A stretch of DNA of 64,000 nucleotides from Erythrobacter sp. QSSC1-22B. GTDB taxonomy: Bacteria > Pseudomonadota > Alphaproteobacteria > Sphingomonadales > Sphingomonadaceae. The stretch covers positions 304,998 to 368,997 of the forward strand of contig NZ_LZRP01000003.1 of NCBI RefSeq assembly GCF_001678665.1, written 5' to 3'. The translations under genes were made by a program, and so were the position numbers. The notes under the pieces are model-generated. The model did not search any database. It was not told where the DNA came from and saw nothing but the letters and a program-made list of their open reading frames with translations. Numbering within the stretch: position 1 is the first letter of the stretch; each line of letters begins with the position of its first letter. Shown here piece after piece: positions 27,014 to 36,590 of the stretch.

Positions 27014-27145
27014 CTTATCGGCGCGAGGGCATCCGGCCCGCGCGCCCCGGGGGCAGACCAACGCCCTCAACCGGACCGGGACGGCATCCCCGGACAATGT
27101 AGGCCCCGCGCTGCAATGTGGCAGGCGGGATCAGAAGGAATTCAA

Positions 27146-29476
27146 ATGTTCGACATCAAGAAAGTAGAACTGGAGTGGGGCGGAAAGACCCTCACGCTGG
27201 AAACCGGCCACATCGCCCGTCAGGCCGATGGCGCCGTGCTGGCCACCTATGGCGAGACCGTGGTGCTCTGCGCCGTGACCGCCGCCCGCAGCCTGAAGGA
27301 AGGGCAGGATTTCTTCCCGCTCACCGTCCACTATCAGGAAAAATTCTCCGCCGCCGGTCGTATCCCGGGTGGCTTCTTCAAGCGCGAACGCGGCGCCACC
27401 GAGAAGGAAACGCTCACCAGCCGGTTGATCGACCGTCCGGTCCGTCCGCTGTTCCCCGAAGGCTTCTACAACGAAATCAACGTGATCTGCCAGGTCCTGT
27501 CGTATGACGGCGAGACCGAACCCGATATCGTCGCGATGATTGCCGCGTCGGCTGCACTGACGATTTCCGGCCTGCCCTTCATGGGCCCGATCTCGGGTTG
27601 TCGCGTCGGCATGGTCGATGGCGAATACACGCTCAACCCGGCACAAACCTCCACGCTGGTGGATGGCCGCCTCGATCTCATCGTCGCCGCCACGCACGAT
27701 GCCGTGATGATGGTCGAATCCGAAGCCAAGGAGCTGACCGAGGAAGAAATGCTCGGCGCGGTGATGTTCGCCCATGACGAGAACCGCAAGGTCATCAACG
27801 CGATCGTCGAACTGGCCGAGCAGGCCGCCAAGACCCCATGGGATCTCGATCCGGTCGAAGACAAGACCGCGACGCTCGACGAGCTGCGCGGCCTGATCGG
27901 CGCCGATATCGACGCCGCCTACAAGCTCACCGACAAGCAGCAGCGCCAGAACGCGATCGCCGATGCCCGCGCCAAGGCGCGCGCGCATTACGAGAGCCTG
28001 GATCATTCCGATCCTGCCGAATATCTCGGCAAGCTCAAGCTGGTGAAGAAGCTCGAAAGCGATATCGTCCGCAAGGCGATCCTCAAGGACGGTCGCCGTA
28101 TCGACGGCCGCAAAGTCGATCAGGTTCGCCCGATCGAGGCGATGGTCGGCTTCCTGCCGCGCACCCATGGTTCTTCGCTGTTCACCCGCGGTGAAACGCA
28201 GGCGATCTGCACCACCACGCTGGGCACCAAGGATTCCGAGCAGATGATCGACGGGCTCAGCGGCCTGTCCTACGAAAGCTTCATGCTGCACTACAACTTC
28301 CCGCCCTATTCGGTCGGCGAAGTGGGTCGCTTCGGCGGGTCGAACCGTCGCGAGATCGGCCACGGCAAGCTGGCCTGGCGCGCTCTGCACCCGGTGCTGC
28401 CGTCGCGTGAGGATTTCCCCTACACGATCCGCGTTCTGTCCGACATCACCGAGTCCAACGGCTCGAGCTCGATGGCGACGGTCTGCGGCGGCTGCCTCAG
28501 CATGATGGATGCCGGTGTTCCGATCGAACGCCCGGTTTCGGGCATCGCGATGGGCCTGATCCTGGAAGGCGACCAGTTCGCCGTGCTCAGCGACATCCTC
28601 GGTGACGAAGACCATCTGGGTGACATGGATTTCAAGGTTGCGGGCACCGAAGCCGGCATCACCACCATGCAGATGGACATCAAGGTCGCCGGCATCACGC
28701 AGGAAATCATGGCCAAGGCGCTTGAGCAGGCCAAGGCCGGCCGTACGCACATCCTCGGCGAAATGACTAAGGCGCTGGGCACTGCCCGCGGCGAAGTCAG
28801 CAAGCATGCCCCGCGCATCGAGACGTTGCAGATCGACAAGTCGAAGATCCGCGACGTTATCGGCACCGGCGGAAAGGTTATCCGCGAGATCGTCGCCGAG
28901 ACCGGCGCCAAGGTCGACATCGACGACGAGGGCATGATCAAGATCAGCTCCTCGAACGTCGACGAGATCGAGGCTGCTCGCAAATGGATCCTCGGCATCG
29001 TCGAGGAAGCGGAAGTCGGCAAGGTCTACGACGGCAAGGTCGTCAACATCGTCGACTTCGGCGCCTTCGTGAACTTCATGGGTGGCAAGGACGGTCTCGT
29101 CCACGTGTCAGAGATGAAGAACGAGCGCGTCGAGAAGCCGACCGACGTCGTGTCGGAAGGCCAGGCCGTGAAGGTCAAGGTCCTCGAGATCGACCAGCGC
29201 GGCAAGGTGCGCCTGTCGATGCGTGTGGTCGACCAGGAAACCGGTGAAGAGCTCGAAGATACCCGCCCCCCGCGCGAAAAGCGTGAAGGCGGCGGCGAGC
29301 GTGGCGGTGGCCGTGGCGGCGAACGCGGCGGAGATCGTCGTGGGCCGCGCAGCGGCGGTGGTGGCGGCGGTGGCCGTGACCGTGGCGGCGATCGTGGCGG
29401 CCGCGGCAATCGCGACAGCGACGGCGGCGGTTCGAGCGATGGCGGCGCGCATGTGCCCGACTTCCTCAAGGATTGA
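27146..29476 (+). CDS. pnp: Polynucleotide phosphorylase
   Basis: 3'-to-5' phosphorolytic exoribonuclease of the degradosome, 776 residues. Two RNase PH domains (about 1-220 and 320-545), a KH domain with [10 protein letters not shown] near 571-580, and an S1 domain near 625-690. The tail is an unusual arginine/glycine-rich stretch ([21 protein letters not shown]), about 65 residues, probably RNA-binding. The ATG at 27146 follows AGAAGGAATTCAA, an excellent ribosome-binding site. Confidence 0.97.
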   Translation: MFDIKKVELEWGGKTLTLETGHIARQADGAVLATYGETVVLCAVTAARSLKEGQDFFPLTVHYQEKFSAAGRIPGGFFKRERGATEKETLTSRLIDRPVRPLFPEGFYNEINVICQVLSYDGETEPDIVAMIAASAALTISGLPFMGPISGCRVGMVDGEYTLNPAQTSTLVDGRLDLIVAATHDAVMMVESEAKELTEEEMLGAVMFAHDENRKVINAIVELAEQAAKTPWDLDPVEDKTATLDELRGLIGADIDAAYKLTDKQQRQNAIADARAKARAHYESLDHSDPAEYLGKLKLVKKLESDIVRKAILKDGRRIDGRKVDQVRPIEAMVGFLPRTHGSSLFTRGETQAICTTTLGTKDSEQMIDGLSGLSYESFMLHYNFPPYSVGEVGRFGGSNRREIGHGKLAWRALHPVLPSREDFPYTIRVLSDITESNGSSSMATVCGGCLSMMDAGVPIERPVSGIAMGLILEGDQFAVLSDILGDEDHLGDMDFKVAGTEAGITTMQMDIKVAGITQEIMAKALEQAKAGRTHILGEMTKALGTARGEVSKHAPRIETLQIDKSKIRDVIGTGGKVIREIVAETGAKVDIDDEGMIKISSSNVDEIEAARKWILGIVEEAEVGKVYDGKVVNIVDFGAFVNFMGGKDGLVHVSEMKNERVEKPTDVVSEGQAVKVKVLEIDQRGKVRLSMRVVDQETGEELEDTRPPREKREGGGERGGGRGGERGGDRRGPRSGGGGGGGRDRGGDRGGRGNRDSDGGGSSDGGAHVPDFLKD

Positions 29477-29534
29477 TCCCTCAAGGAACGACATCTCAAC
29501 CGGGTTCAAGCCCGGCTGAATTCACGATAAGACC

Positions 29535-29562
29535 GGGGCCGCGATCCATTCGCGGCCCCTTT
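29535..29562 (+). terminator. Rho-independent terminator after pnp
   Basis: Perfect 10-bp stem GGGGCCGCGA / TCGCGGCCCC with a 5-base loop, followed by TTT. It separates pnp from the spermidine-synthase-like gene, whose ATG comes 16 bases later. Confidence 0.8.
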
Positions 29563-29577
29563 CGTTTGGAGAACCTG

Positions 29578-30258
29578 ATGCTGCCGCGCGAAACCCTTGC
29601 CACCGCCGAGATCCCCGGCGGCGACACGCTAACCCTGGTCAGCCATGGGCGTGATCACATCATCATGCTCGGCCGCGACGAGCTGATGGGGACGCGGATG
29701 CAGTTCAGCGAGGAGCAGCTCGCCGAGCTAACGCTCGAGCAGATCACAGGCCCCGCGCCGCGAGTGCTGATCGGCGGCTACGGCATGGGCTTCACCTATC
29801 GCGCCGCGCTGGCGGCGATCCCGGCGGCTGGCCGGGTGGTGGTCGCCGAGGTAGTGCCCGAAATCCTCGCCTGGGCGCGCGGCCCGCTGGCGCATCTCAC
29901 CGGGTCGACGCTCGACGATCCGCGCGGCGAAGTCGTGCTGTGCGATGTCGCGGCGCTGATCGACGATGCCAATGACGGCACCAGCCCGAAATTCGATGCG
30001 ATCCTGCTCGATGTCGACAATGGGCCCGACGGCATCGTGCGCGATGGCAACGAGCGGCTCTACACCCGTACCGGTATCGCCCGCTCGCGCGATGCGCTCA
30101 AACCAGGCGGAGTCCTGGCGGTGTGGTCCGCCGGTCCCGATCTGAAGTTTCGCGGGCGTTTGAAGGATGCCGGTTTCGAGGTCGAGGAGCGCCGGGTCCG
30201 CGCGCGGCCCAACAACAAGGGTCCGTACCACACGATCTGGTTCGCGCGGGCATCGTGA
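29578..30258 (+). CDS. Spermidine-synthase-like methyltransferase-fold protein
   Basis: 226 residues with the Rossmann methyltransferase fold: V-L-I-G-G-Y-G-M-G-F-T (glycine loop near 62-72), acidic strand end V-V-V-A-E-V-V-P-E near 88-96, and D-A-I-L-L-D-V-D-N-G-P near 140-150. This pattern belongs to spermidine-synthase-like proteins, but the polyamine-site motifs are not clear, so substrate is unknown. The ATG follows GGAGAACCTG. Converges with the DUF1993 gene 15 bases away. Confidence 0.78.
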   Translation: MLPRETLATAEIPGGDTLTLVSHGRDHIIMLGRDELMGTRMQFSEEQLAELTLEQITGPAPRVLIGGYGMGFTYRAALAAIPAAGRVVVAEVVPEILAWARGPLAHLTGSTLDDPRGEVVLCDVAALIDDANDGTSPKFDAILLDVDNGPDGIVRDGNERLYTRTGIARSRDALKPGGVLAVWSAGPDLKFRGRLKDAGFEVEERRVRARPNNKGPYHTIWFARAS

Positions 30259-30273
30259 CGGGCGCGGGCAGCT

Positions 30274-30798
30274 TCAGCCCTGCTTGAGCCGCATCCGACC
30301 GTTGAAATCCCGCTTGCCGATCGGAACGCCCAGCATCCGCAGGATGTCGTAGGCGGTGGCGGCATGGAAGTAGAAATTGGGCTGGCTGAAGCTCAGCAGG
30401 AATTCGTCGGCCGTAAACTCCAGCTTGTAGGCGCGGAATTCGAACCGCATGTCGCGCCCGATTGCCTGCTCTAGATCGTCCTCGGAAACCTGCTCGAGCG
30501 CGTCGCGCGCCCCGGCCAATTTGTCGCGCAGGCCGTCGAAGCTCTCGGGCGGCGGCGACAGGTCGGGCTGGAACACGCCGTTCGTCAAGCCTGCGAGCGC
30601 TCCGGCCGTATGCCCGGCCACACTCGCCACTTGATAGGTGAAGGGAAGCATGTCCTCATAGATACGGGCCGAAAGGACATGTGCGGGATCGTGCTCCTGC
30701 TCGCTGCACCAGCTCTCGCCGCGATCGACCAGACCCCTGGTGCTGTCGATGATCTGCAGGGCGCTGGGGATGAAGGCGGCGTGAAGCGATAGCGGCAT
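30274..30798 (-). CDS. DUF1993 family protein
   Basis: 174-residue soluble protein. The pattern of D-M-L-P-F-T-Y-Q-V near residue 50 and the C-terminal F-S-Q-P-N-F-Y-F-H-A-A-T-A-Y-D-I-L-R followed by G-K-R-D-F are typical of DUF1993, a helical family related to the DinB-like four-helix bundle. Function unproven. ATG at 30798 replaces the longer frame from 30852. Confidence 0.82.
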   Translation of the reverse strand: MPLSLHAAFIPSALQIIDSTRGLVDRGESWCSEQEHDPAHVLSARIYEDMLPFTYQVASVAGHTAGALAGLTNGVFQPDLSPPPESFDGLRDKLAGARDALEQVSEDDLEQAIGRDMRFEFRAYKLEFTADEFLLSFSQPNFYFHAATAYDILRMLGVPIGKRDFNGRMRLKQG

Positions 30799-30903
30799 AG
30801 AGTAACTCCCGATTGGTTGCGGCCTGCATAGCGGATCGCGCCTGTGCGCCAAGGGATTCGGTGCACAAGGTGGCTGTATTTGCCACGCTACTGGAGCGAT
30901 GGT

Positions 30904-32103
30904 TCAGCCGATGGCGCGCAAGGGAGGTGGTGCGCTGGCACCCGAGGGAGAGCCGTCGAAGGGGATCATCGCCAGCGAGCGGTCGCGCCCTGCATCCTTC
31001 GCTGCGTAAAGGGCCCGGTCGGCGCGTTTCATCGCACTGGCGAGCGATTCGCCGTCGTGCAACTGGGCGATGCCTGCGCTCGCTGTCACGCTTGTGCCCA
31101 GGCCTGCGACATGCTCGATCACCGCCGAGGTGACCCTTTGTCGCGCTCTCTCCGCCAGGCTCTGCCAGTCGTCGCCATAAAGCAGGACGACGAATTCCTC
31201 GCCGCCAAGCCGCGCTGCAAAGACATTCTCGCCGTTCAGTCCCCTGCCGATCGCGACCAGCACCTCGTCGCCGACATCATGACCGTAGCGGTCGTTGATC
31301 CGCTTGAAATGATCGCAATCGATCAGTGCCACGCCATGGGGCCGGCCTCGCTCGCTCTCCTCGTAATGCCGCAGCAGCCCGCGCCGGTTGGCGAGCCCGG
31401 TAAGCGGGTCGGTGGCGATCGCCAGCGTGGCTGCCTCGACTTCGGCAAGCGCGGCATCGCGCTGGCGGCGCAAATCCATGAAGCCGTCGACTACCCCCAT
31501 CGAAGTGACGATGAACTCGAGCGCCAATGCGGCAAGCACCGCGGTAGTCCAGAAGTCGACTTCAACCCCGGTAACGATCTCGTATATCAGCAGGTACAGG
31601 CCGACCGCGATCCCGCCGGACCAGGCGACCGCCTGGAAGGTCGCGGCGCGGCTGCCCAGCGAGATGGCCTTGCCCAGACCGAAAACGATGATCGCGATAA
31701 GTACCAGCAGCCCGGTCTCGGGGACATTGGTCAGGCCTGGCACATGCGGGACGAGCGGGATAATTCCCGCCAGGATCAGGCCGATGGGGAACACCGATCG
31801 CAGCAGCCGACGGGTTCCGTCGAGCAAATATTTGCGTTCGATGTAGGAGGCGAGGAAAGGCCCCGCGACGGCGATGCTGAGCGTATTCGCGATCCCGCCG
31901 ATAAGCTTCACTTGCGCTTCGGTCAGGCCGATCGGGATGTCTGGCGACATGAACATCACCGCCATCAGCCCGATCATCGCGGTGCGCGCCGAAAGCCAGA
32001 GCAGGAACCGACGCCGGACCACCGGAAACAGCGCCAGCGTTATCAGGACGAAAATCGTCGCCGTCGCCAGGAAGGCGCCGAAGGTGATGCTCGCCCAGTC
32101 CAT
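30904..32103 (-). CDS. Membrane-bound GGDEF diguanylate cyclase
   Basis: Cyclic di-GMP synthase of 399 residues. Six or seven membrane helices (about 5-205) precede a GGDEF domain with the variant R-L-G-G-E-E-F, which is normally active. The I-site position before it (N-G-E-N) lacks R-x-x-D. The helical region ends in a short coiled coil (D-L-R-R-Q-R-D-A-A-L-A-E-V). ATG at 32103 is preferred; an in-frame alternative lies ten codons upstream. Confidence 0.88.
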   Translation of the reverse strand: MDWASITFGAFLATATIFVLITLALFPVVRRRFLLWLSARTAMIGLMAVMFMSPDIPIGLTEAQVKLIGGIANTLSIAVAGPFLASYIERKYLLDGTRRLLRSVFPIGLILAGIIPLVPHVPGLTNVPETGLLVLIAIIVFGLGKAISLGSRAATFQAVAWSGGIAVGLYLLIYEIVTGVEVDFWTTAVLAALALEFIVTSMGVVDGFMDLRRQRDAALAEVEAATLAIATDPLTGLANRRGLLRHYEESERGRPHGVALIDCDHFKRINDRYGHDVGDEVLVAIGRGLNGENVFAARLGGEEFVVLLYGDDWQSLAERARQRVTSAVIEHVAGLGTSVTASAGIAQLHDGESLASAMKRADRALYAAKDAGRDRSLAMIPFDGSPSGASAPPPLRAIG

Positions 32104-32237
32104 GACGCTGTGTTGAACTCCCCCGAGCGACACCCGCCCGGCGCTAATGCCGGGACGGGACCATCGCGCAGCCTACCCCGGGACAGCTGTCGCGAGAGTC
32201 AACGAAACTGGTTGCCAAAGCATGAACGAGAGCTCTT

Positions 32238-32267
32238 CCGACCGACCGGGTGCACCCGGTCGGTCGG
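32238..32267 (-). terminator. Perfect 30-base palindrome after gcrA
   Basis: CCGACCGACCGGGTG and its exact complement form a 15-bp perfect inverted repeat 10 bases past the gcrA stop. It could act as a terminator although no T-run follows on the minus strand. Confidence 0.55.
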
Positions 32268-32277
32268 AGGGATCATA

Positions 32278-33006
32278 TCAGCGAACGCGCGGGCCGCCGA
32301 ACGGCAGCGGGGGCGGGGGGCGGCGCGAACCGCGGGGCAGCTGCGCTTGATAGGCCCGGCCGCAATGTTCGACGCAATAGGGAAAGCCGGGGTTCACTGC
32401 GGTGCCGCAGAAGTGGAAATCGGGTTCGCCGGGATGACCCATCGGCCAGCGACAGACCTTTTCGCTCAGGTCGAGCAGGCTGGTCTTGTCGGCGATCTCG
32501 GGGCTCGGCTTGGCCGGAACCAGGCGACGCGGCGGGGCCGGCGGGATCGGGGGCTGCTGGTCGCCGGGACCCTGGCGCAGGAAACCACCGGGACCGACCG
32601 AGACGATCTTTGGCAGGTTGGAGGAGCGGTTGGGCATCGGTTGCGAATGGCCCGACGAGGCGCCTGCCGCCGGCTCGGCTTCCGGCTCGGGCTGGCGATC
32701 TGCAACCGGCTCGGTGGCCGGGGCGGCGCGTGTGGGCGCGGGCGAAGGCTGGGCAGGAGGCGCATCGGCGCTAGCTTGCGGTTTTTTCGCAACCGGTTTT
32801 GCCGCTGGCTTGGCCTTCTTGACGGCGACCGCCTTCTTCTCGGCCGTCTTGACCGGGGAAGGGCGTGCCTTGAGGTCGAGGCGATGCGCCTTGCCGATCA
32901 CCGCGTTGCGGCTGACCCCACCCAGCTCCTCGGCAATCTGGCTGGCGGTCGAGCCGCCTTCCCACATCTTCTTCAAGGTCGCGATGCGTTCGTCGGTCCA
33001 GCTCAT
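32278..33006 (-). CDS. gcrA: Cell cycle regulator GcrA
   Basis: Alphaproteobacterial sigma-70 cofactor that binds methylated GANTC-containing promoters. 242 residues: the N-terminal helix-turn-helix (MSWTDERIATLKKMWEGGST, then A-S-Q-I-A-E-E-L-G-G-V-S-R-N-A-V-I-G-K) is diagnostic, and the C-terminal domain has C-R-W-P-M-G-H-P and F-H-F-C-G, the sigma2-interacting cysteine-rich segment. The middle linker of about 110 residues is alanine/proline-rich. Divergent from the ABC permease gene. Confidence 0.95.
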   Translation of the reverse strand: MSWTDERIATLKKMWEGGSTASQIAEELGGVSRNAVIGKAHRLDLKARPSPVKTAEKKAVAVKKAKPAAKPVAKKPQASADAPPAQPSPAPTRAAPATEPVADRQPEPEAEPAAGASSGHSQPMPNRSSNLPKIVSVGPGGFLRQGPGDQQPPIPPAPPRRLVPAKPSPEIADKTSLLDLSEKVCRWPMGHPGEPDFHFCGTAVNPGFPYCVEHCGRAYQAQLPRGSRRPPPPLPFGGPRVR

Positions 33007-33094
33007 TCAGATCTTTCCATTTTTGGATAGGCGTCCGGCAGGTCGCGCGGAAGCGTGCTTGTCAGCGGGGCTGCATCGACGTAGGCGCGCGCCC

Positions 33095-34000
33095 ATGGCC
33101 GATCAAGTCCCGAACTCCGCCCCGGACACGGCAGGCGCCGCGCCCCCTTTGATCGAGAGCGCTGGCAGCGCCGCAGGAGTCCGGTTCGCGCCGCACGGTC
33201 AGCCGGTGATCACCGGCATCAACCGCATCGGGCTGTGGAGCCTCTATATTAAGGAGATCCGCCGGTTTCTCAAGGTGCAGACCCAGACTATCTGGGCGCC
33301 GGCGGTCACCACGCTGCTGTTTCTGGTGATTTTCACCGTCGCGCTGGGCCGCGGCGGTCGCGAAGTGCTGGGCGTCCCCTTCGGCGATTTCGTCGCCCCG
33401 GGGCTGATCGTGATGGGCATGATGCAGAACGGCTTCGCCAATTCCAGCTTCTCGCTGCTCTCGGGGAAAATCCAGGGCACCATCATCGATCTGCTGATGC
33501 CGCCGCTTTCCGAAGGCGAACTGATGACCGGCATCGTTGCTGCAGCGGTGACCCGAGCGCTGGCGGTCGGCTGTACCGTGGGGCTGGCGATGGCGCTCTA
33601 TCCCGGGGTCACGCTCCACGCGGCGCAACCCTTGGCGATCGTCTGGTTCGGACTGATGGGCTCGACCATGCTCGCGCTGATGGGGCTGCTGGCCTCGATC
33701 TGGGCGGAGAAGTTCGACCACAATGCCGCGGTGACCAATTTCGTGATTGCGCCGCTCAGCCTGCTCTCCGGCACATTCTACGTGATCGACAATCTGTCGC
33801 CGCTGTTCCAGGCGATCAGCCGCTTCAACCCGTTTTTCTACGTGATCTCGGGCTTTCGCTACGGTTTCCTCGGGGAAAGTGACATCGGCGAGGGCGTGCA
33901 AGCGATCGTCTGGGCCGGGGCGGGGCTCGCGGTGTTCAATTTGCTGCTGGCAGTCCTGTGCTACCGGCTGCTCAAGTCGGGCTGGAAGATCAAGAGCTAG
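33095..34000 (+). CDS. ABC-2 type transporter permease
   Basis: Membrane subunit of an ABC exporter, 301 residues with six membrane helices starting around residue 65, and a family block F-V-A-P-G-L-I-V-M-G-M-M-Q-N-G-F-A-N-S-S-F (about 105-125) found in NodJ/YhhJ-type permeases. The ATG at 33095 (GCCCATGGCC) is preferred over the long upstream frame that runs antisense to gcrA. No ATPase gene is adjacent in the window. Confidence 0.88.
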   Translation: MADQVPNSAPDTAGAAPPLIESAGSAAGVRFAPHGQPVITGINRIGLWSLYIKEIRRFLKVQTQTIWAPAVTTLLFLVIFTVALGRGGREVLGVPFGDFVAPGLIVMGMMQNGFANSSFSLLSGKIQGTIIDLLMPPLSEGELMTGIVAAAVTRALAVGCTVGLAMALYPGVTLHAAQPLAIVWFGLMGSTMLALMGLLASIWAEKFDHNAAVTNFVIAPLSLLSGTFYVIDNLSPLFQAISRFNPFFYVISGFRYGFLGESDIGEGVQAIVWAGAGLAVFNLLLAVLCYRLLKSGWKIKS

Positions 34001-34033
34001 CGTTTGGGGCCTCGGCCTTCGCCGCGCCGACCC

Positions 34034-34414
34034 TCAGTGAGTCAGCGACCGGAGCACGCGGTAGCGCCCATCCTCGAACTGGTCGAACATCTGGTCGACC
34101 TCGGGATGCTCGACCGGACCGCCCAGCGAATCGCTCACCAGGTTCTGCTGGCTGACATAGGCGGTGTAACTCGACTCGTCGGTCTCCGCGAAGAGATGGT
34201 AGAACGGCTGGTTGCGATCGGGGCGGATGCCCTCGGGGATCGAATCGTACCATTCGTCGCTGTTGGCGAAGACCGGGTCGATATCGAAGATTACCCCGCG
34301 GAAATCGAACATGCGATGGCGCACAACATCGCCGATGGCGAACCGCGTGCGGGCCAGCTCGGGCGCATCGATGGTGCGACCGGCTTGGGGCGAGAAGAAC
34401 AGGGCACGATCCAT
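34034..34414 (-). CDS. hspQ: Heat-shock protein HspQ (hemimethylated-DNA-binding)
   Basis: 126 residues. In enterics HspQ is a Lon specificity enhancer and binds hemimethylated DNA. The core F-A-I-G-D-V-V-R-H-R-M-F-D-F-R-G-V-I-F-D-I-D-P and the block P-F-Y-H-L-F-A-E-T are clear family signatures. ATG at 34414; the extra upstream residues of the open frame are not conserved. It converges with the permease gene 33 bases away. Confidence 0.9.
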   Translation of the reverse strand: MDRALFFSPQAGRTIDAPELARTRFAIGDVVRHRMFDFRGVIFDIDPVFANSDEWYDSIPEGIRPDRNQPFYHLFAETDESSYTAYVSQQNLVSDSLGGPVEHPEVDQMFDQFEDGRYRVLRSLTH

Positions 34415-34598
34415 GAGAGCACAGGATATGGGGTGCCGCGCGCCCGTAACAAGTAACCGCCTGGTTCCCATCCCCCGTTTTGCGCCTGCGCAGCCGATAT
34501 TTCGACTTGCTCCCGCCTGGGCCTTGGGCTAGGCGCGCGGCTTCCCAACGACCGGGAGGCGGGCATTCGCCCCGCCAGCGTGCGCCAAACGGCGCTGC

Positions 34599-34688
34599 GG
34601 AGAGGTGCCGGAGTGGTCGAACGGGGCAGTCTCGAAAACTGTTGAGCGCGCAAGCGTTCCGAGGGTTCGAATCCCTCCCTCTCCGCCA
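34599..34688 (+). tRNA. tRNA-Ser (anticodon CGA)
   Basis: A 90-base type II tRNA: acceptor GGAGAGG pairs with CCTCTCC, discriminator G and encoded CCA at 34685-34688. The anticodon loop CTCGAAA gives CGA, decoding UCG. A long variable arm (about 34645-34659) and the T-loop GGTTCGAATCC are clear. Its 3' end begins the accessory island and is repeated elsewhere in the window. Confidence 0.96.
34669..34688 (+). repeat. tRNA-Ser 3' end, candidate attachment core
   Basis: The last 20 bases of the tRNA recur at 49666-49685 on the opposite strand with one mismatch, next to the integrase, and its last 12 bases recur exactly at 62981-62992 in direct orientation. P4-type integrases normally recombine in this part of tRNA genes. 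The gene context changes sharply to orphan genes downstream. Confidence 0.65.
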
Positions 34689-34824
34689 CTTACCTCTGAT
34701 TTTATTGAAGTTTTCCCGGTGAAGCGGGCCGGTTCCCATAACCGTTCCCCGATAGGTGCGGCGCTTGATTGGTTGCTTGTGCTACGCATCCAAGTATCGT
34801 GGTCGTGCAACTCCGGGGGGACGG

Positions 34825-35259
34825 ATGGCTAAGCGACCTACAGAGCCTAAGACGTATGAAACCAGTATCGTCGGGGAGTCGCATTATCGAGACGCGGTTA
34901 AGGCGACCAAGGTTGGTGACTATGTCGATCTCGTAATCGAACAAGGCAATCCTCATGCCGATGAGGGGATCGCGCTTCGCGTCGATAACATGGACGGCGA
35001 CACTGTCGGTTATATCCTAAGCGACAGCTGGCTTTTTCGGGCAATTGTAAAAGAGGGAAAAGGTTGCCTCGCCAAAGTCGAATTTAAAGGTGGTCGCCCC
35101 GCAGGCTTACGTCTGCGAGTGCAGCTAGGTGGCGAAAAGCCCCCCACCGTTCAATATGGCGACCGGTTGACACCCTCAAAGCCCTCTGGTGGATGCCTTG
35201 GCGTTCTAGTCGCTTTGGTCGTCGTGCCAGCTGTGGGTGTCGTCGAAAAACTTGTTTAG
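34825..35259 (+). CDS. HIRAN-domain-like small protein
   Basis: 144 residues. Residues 12-75 match the HIRAN pattern: S-I-V-G-E-S-H-Y-R-D-A-V, then V-D-L-V-I-E-Q-G-N-P-H-A-D-E-G-I-A-L-R-V and D-T-V-G-Y-I-L. HIRAN domains bind single-stranded 3' DNA ends and are common in repair or mobile-element proteins. A basic, glycine-rich middle and a hydrophobic C-terminal end follow. It is the first gene after the tRNA-Ser. ATG at 34825 lies after GGGGGGACGG. Confidence 0.62.
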   Translation: MAKRPTEPKTYETSIVGESHYRDAVKATKVGDYVDLVIEQGNPHADEGIALRVDNMDGDTVGYILSDSWLFRAIVKEGKGCLAKVEFKGGRPAGLRLRVQLGGEKPPTVQYGDRLTPSKPSGGCLGVLVALVVVPAVGVVEKLV

Positions 35260-35783
35260 GCAGCATCCGGCTAATCAGAGTGCCTTTCCGGTCCCCCGCA
35301 ATCGTCCGGCTTCCTTGCGCGCACCCGCTCTCCATCCATCACTCACTTTCGCGCCTCCGCCAGAGACTCAGACAAGTGCTGCCTACCATCGGCATCTGTA
35401 AGCGGCGAGCCGTCCGGCTTTTCGATCATGTAGCGCATTCCCCTTTAGAACAGAGCGCGAACGATTCGAGCAAGCGGTTCTTTGCTGGCAAGCGATGCGG
35501 GTGGTAGCTGCCCTATGGGGCGACCCATCCAAAGCTGCCCGTCCGCTTATGGGCAATGCGGGATCGCTCGCTATGGTCCGAAATTGGGGTGGTTTTGCGA
35601 CAGTCTGCGTTTGACAGTTTAATGGGAGGAAGCGGACTGCCTCAGGTGGCGCGACGGTCGATGGCGGTGGGGCGCGAGGTGAGAATGCTAAAAAACCAAA
35701 TGTCTTGCAAGAATCATCTGTTACCGAATACATTAATTTGAGCACATGAAGCCTCATGTGCGGCATTCATACAGGAGATAACT
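35260..35783. other. Intergenic region with short repeat
   Basis: About 520 bases. It contains GGTCCGAAATTGGGGTGG at 35575-35592, repeated at 36965-36982. Frames here look random. An AT-rich stretch at 35690-35783 ends with AGGAGATAACT before the next gene and probably carries its promoter. Confidence 0.4.
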
Positions 35784-36137
35784 ATGGATCAGGAACTGAG
35801 CACAGACGAAGCAAAAACTAAAACCGCCGAACTTCTAAACGTTGATGAATCTGATTTAGATTACATAACTGAGGAGTACCTTCAGGAGGATGCCTCCGAA
35901 ATTCCCGACGATGACAAAGGCGAATTTCGTTCGTGGTATGGATGGGATATGTCATACGGTAGCCGTAACGGCCGACCAACCTATGAGTTTAGGTCTAACT
36001 CCAACTGGTCGCTACCAGTCTGTGGCGCAAAAAGCCGGTATTACCTCTACCAGCATAACCATGACCACTCTTCGACCGGTCAGCGTTGTACATCGCACAA
36101 CAATAGCGCGGTTCTCAAGTTTACGCTGCGCCGTTAG
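35784..36137 (+). CDS. Acidic hypothetical protein, 117 residues
   Basis: An ATG preceded at good distance by AGGAGA opens a frame whose first half is acidic (DESDLDYITEEYLQEDASEI) and whose second half is aromatic- and arginine-rich with two histidines and three cysteines near the end. No family recognised. The base composition is less GC-rich than the core genome, in line with acquisition. Confidence 0.62.
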   Translation: MDQELSTDEAKTKTAELLNVDESDLDYITEEYLQEDASEIPDDDKGEFRSWYGWDMSYGSRNGRPTYEFRSNSNWSLPVCGAKSRYYLYQHNHDHSSTGQRCTSHNNSAVLKFTLRR

Positions 36138-36206
36138 CCGGTATCTTTAACCTCTTACGGGTGTTCTGCGCTCAGGGCCTTCGGGTCCAGCGCGCAGTTC
36201 ATACGA

Positions 36207-36590
36207 TCAGTCGTCTTCGGACGGCTCGATCTTCTCGATGAGGTGAAAGCCTATCCGTCGGGGCTTTTCCTCAACCTTCGGGACTGCGGTTAGCAGTATG
36301 CTCATCTGCGTGTAATGTTGAAGAAGCTGCATCGGTTTGCCACGCTCGTTCTCACCGTAATAGATGAGCATATCTGGCCCCCAATATCCTACGTCCACAA
36401 TGTGCATGACACTTGTATCAGGCGTCGCCACGAGGCGGAGACCAATCTCTTCTCCCTCGGACAAATCAGCCTCAAAGTCATTTATCTGACGAGCGATGCG
36501 CTCATAAGCCCAGTTTGCAGGTGCTTTTGGGATGTGAAGCTTCGGGATTTGAACCTCGGGCGCTGTTATTCGAGCGAAGGTGTCGTTCAT
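36207..36590 (-). CDS. DUF6173-like protein
   Basis: 127 residues. The blocks A-N-W-A-Y-E-R-I-A-R-Q-I-N-D-F-E, V-G-Y-W-G-P-D-M-L-I-Y-Y-G and V-E-E-K-P-R-R-I-G-F resemble a small alphaproteobacterial family annotated as DUF6173, whose role is unknown. The match is from memory. It converges with the preceding gene; both have island-like composition. Confidence 0.6.
   Translation of the reverse strand: MNDTFARITAPEVQIPKLHIPKAPANWAYERIARQINDFEADLSEGEEIGLRLVATPDTSVMHIVDVGYWGPDMLIYYGENERGKPMQLLQHYTQMSILLTAVPKVEEKPRRIGFHLIEKIEPSEDD

Noticed and set aside
27131..29104. A 657-codon minus-strand frame opposite pnp
   Set aside because: It is the complement of the polynucleotide phosphorylase gene, with no conserved domain. 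High-GC genes commonly leave such open frames.
30844..33030. A 728-codon plus-strand frame across the second cyclase and gcrA
   Set aside because: Both minus-strand genes have diagnostic domains; the plus-strand peptide has none.
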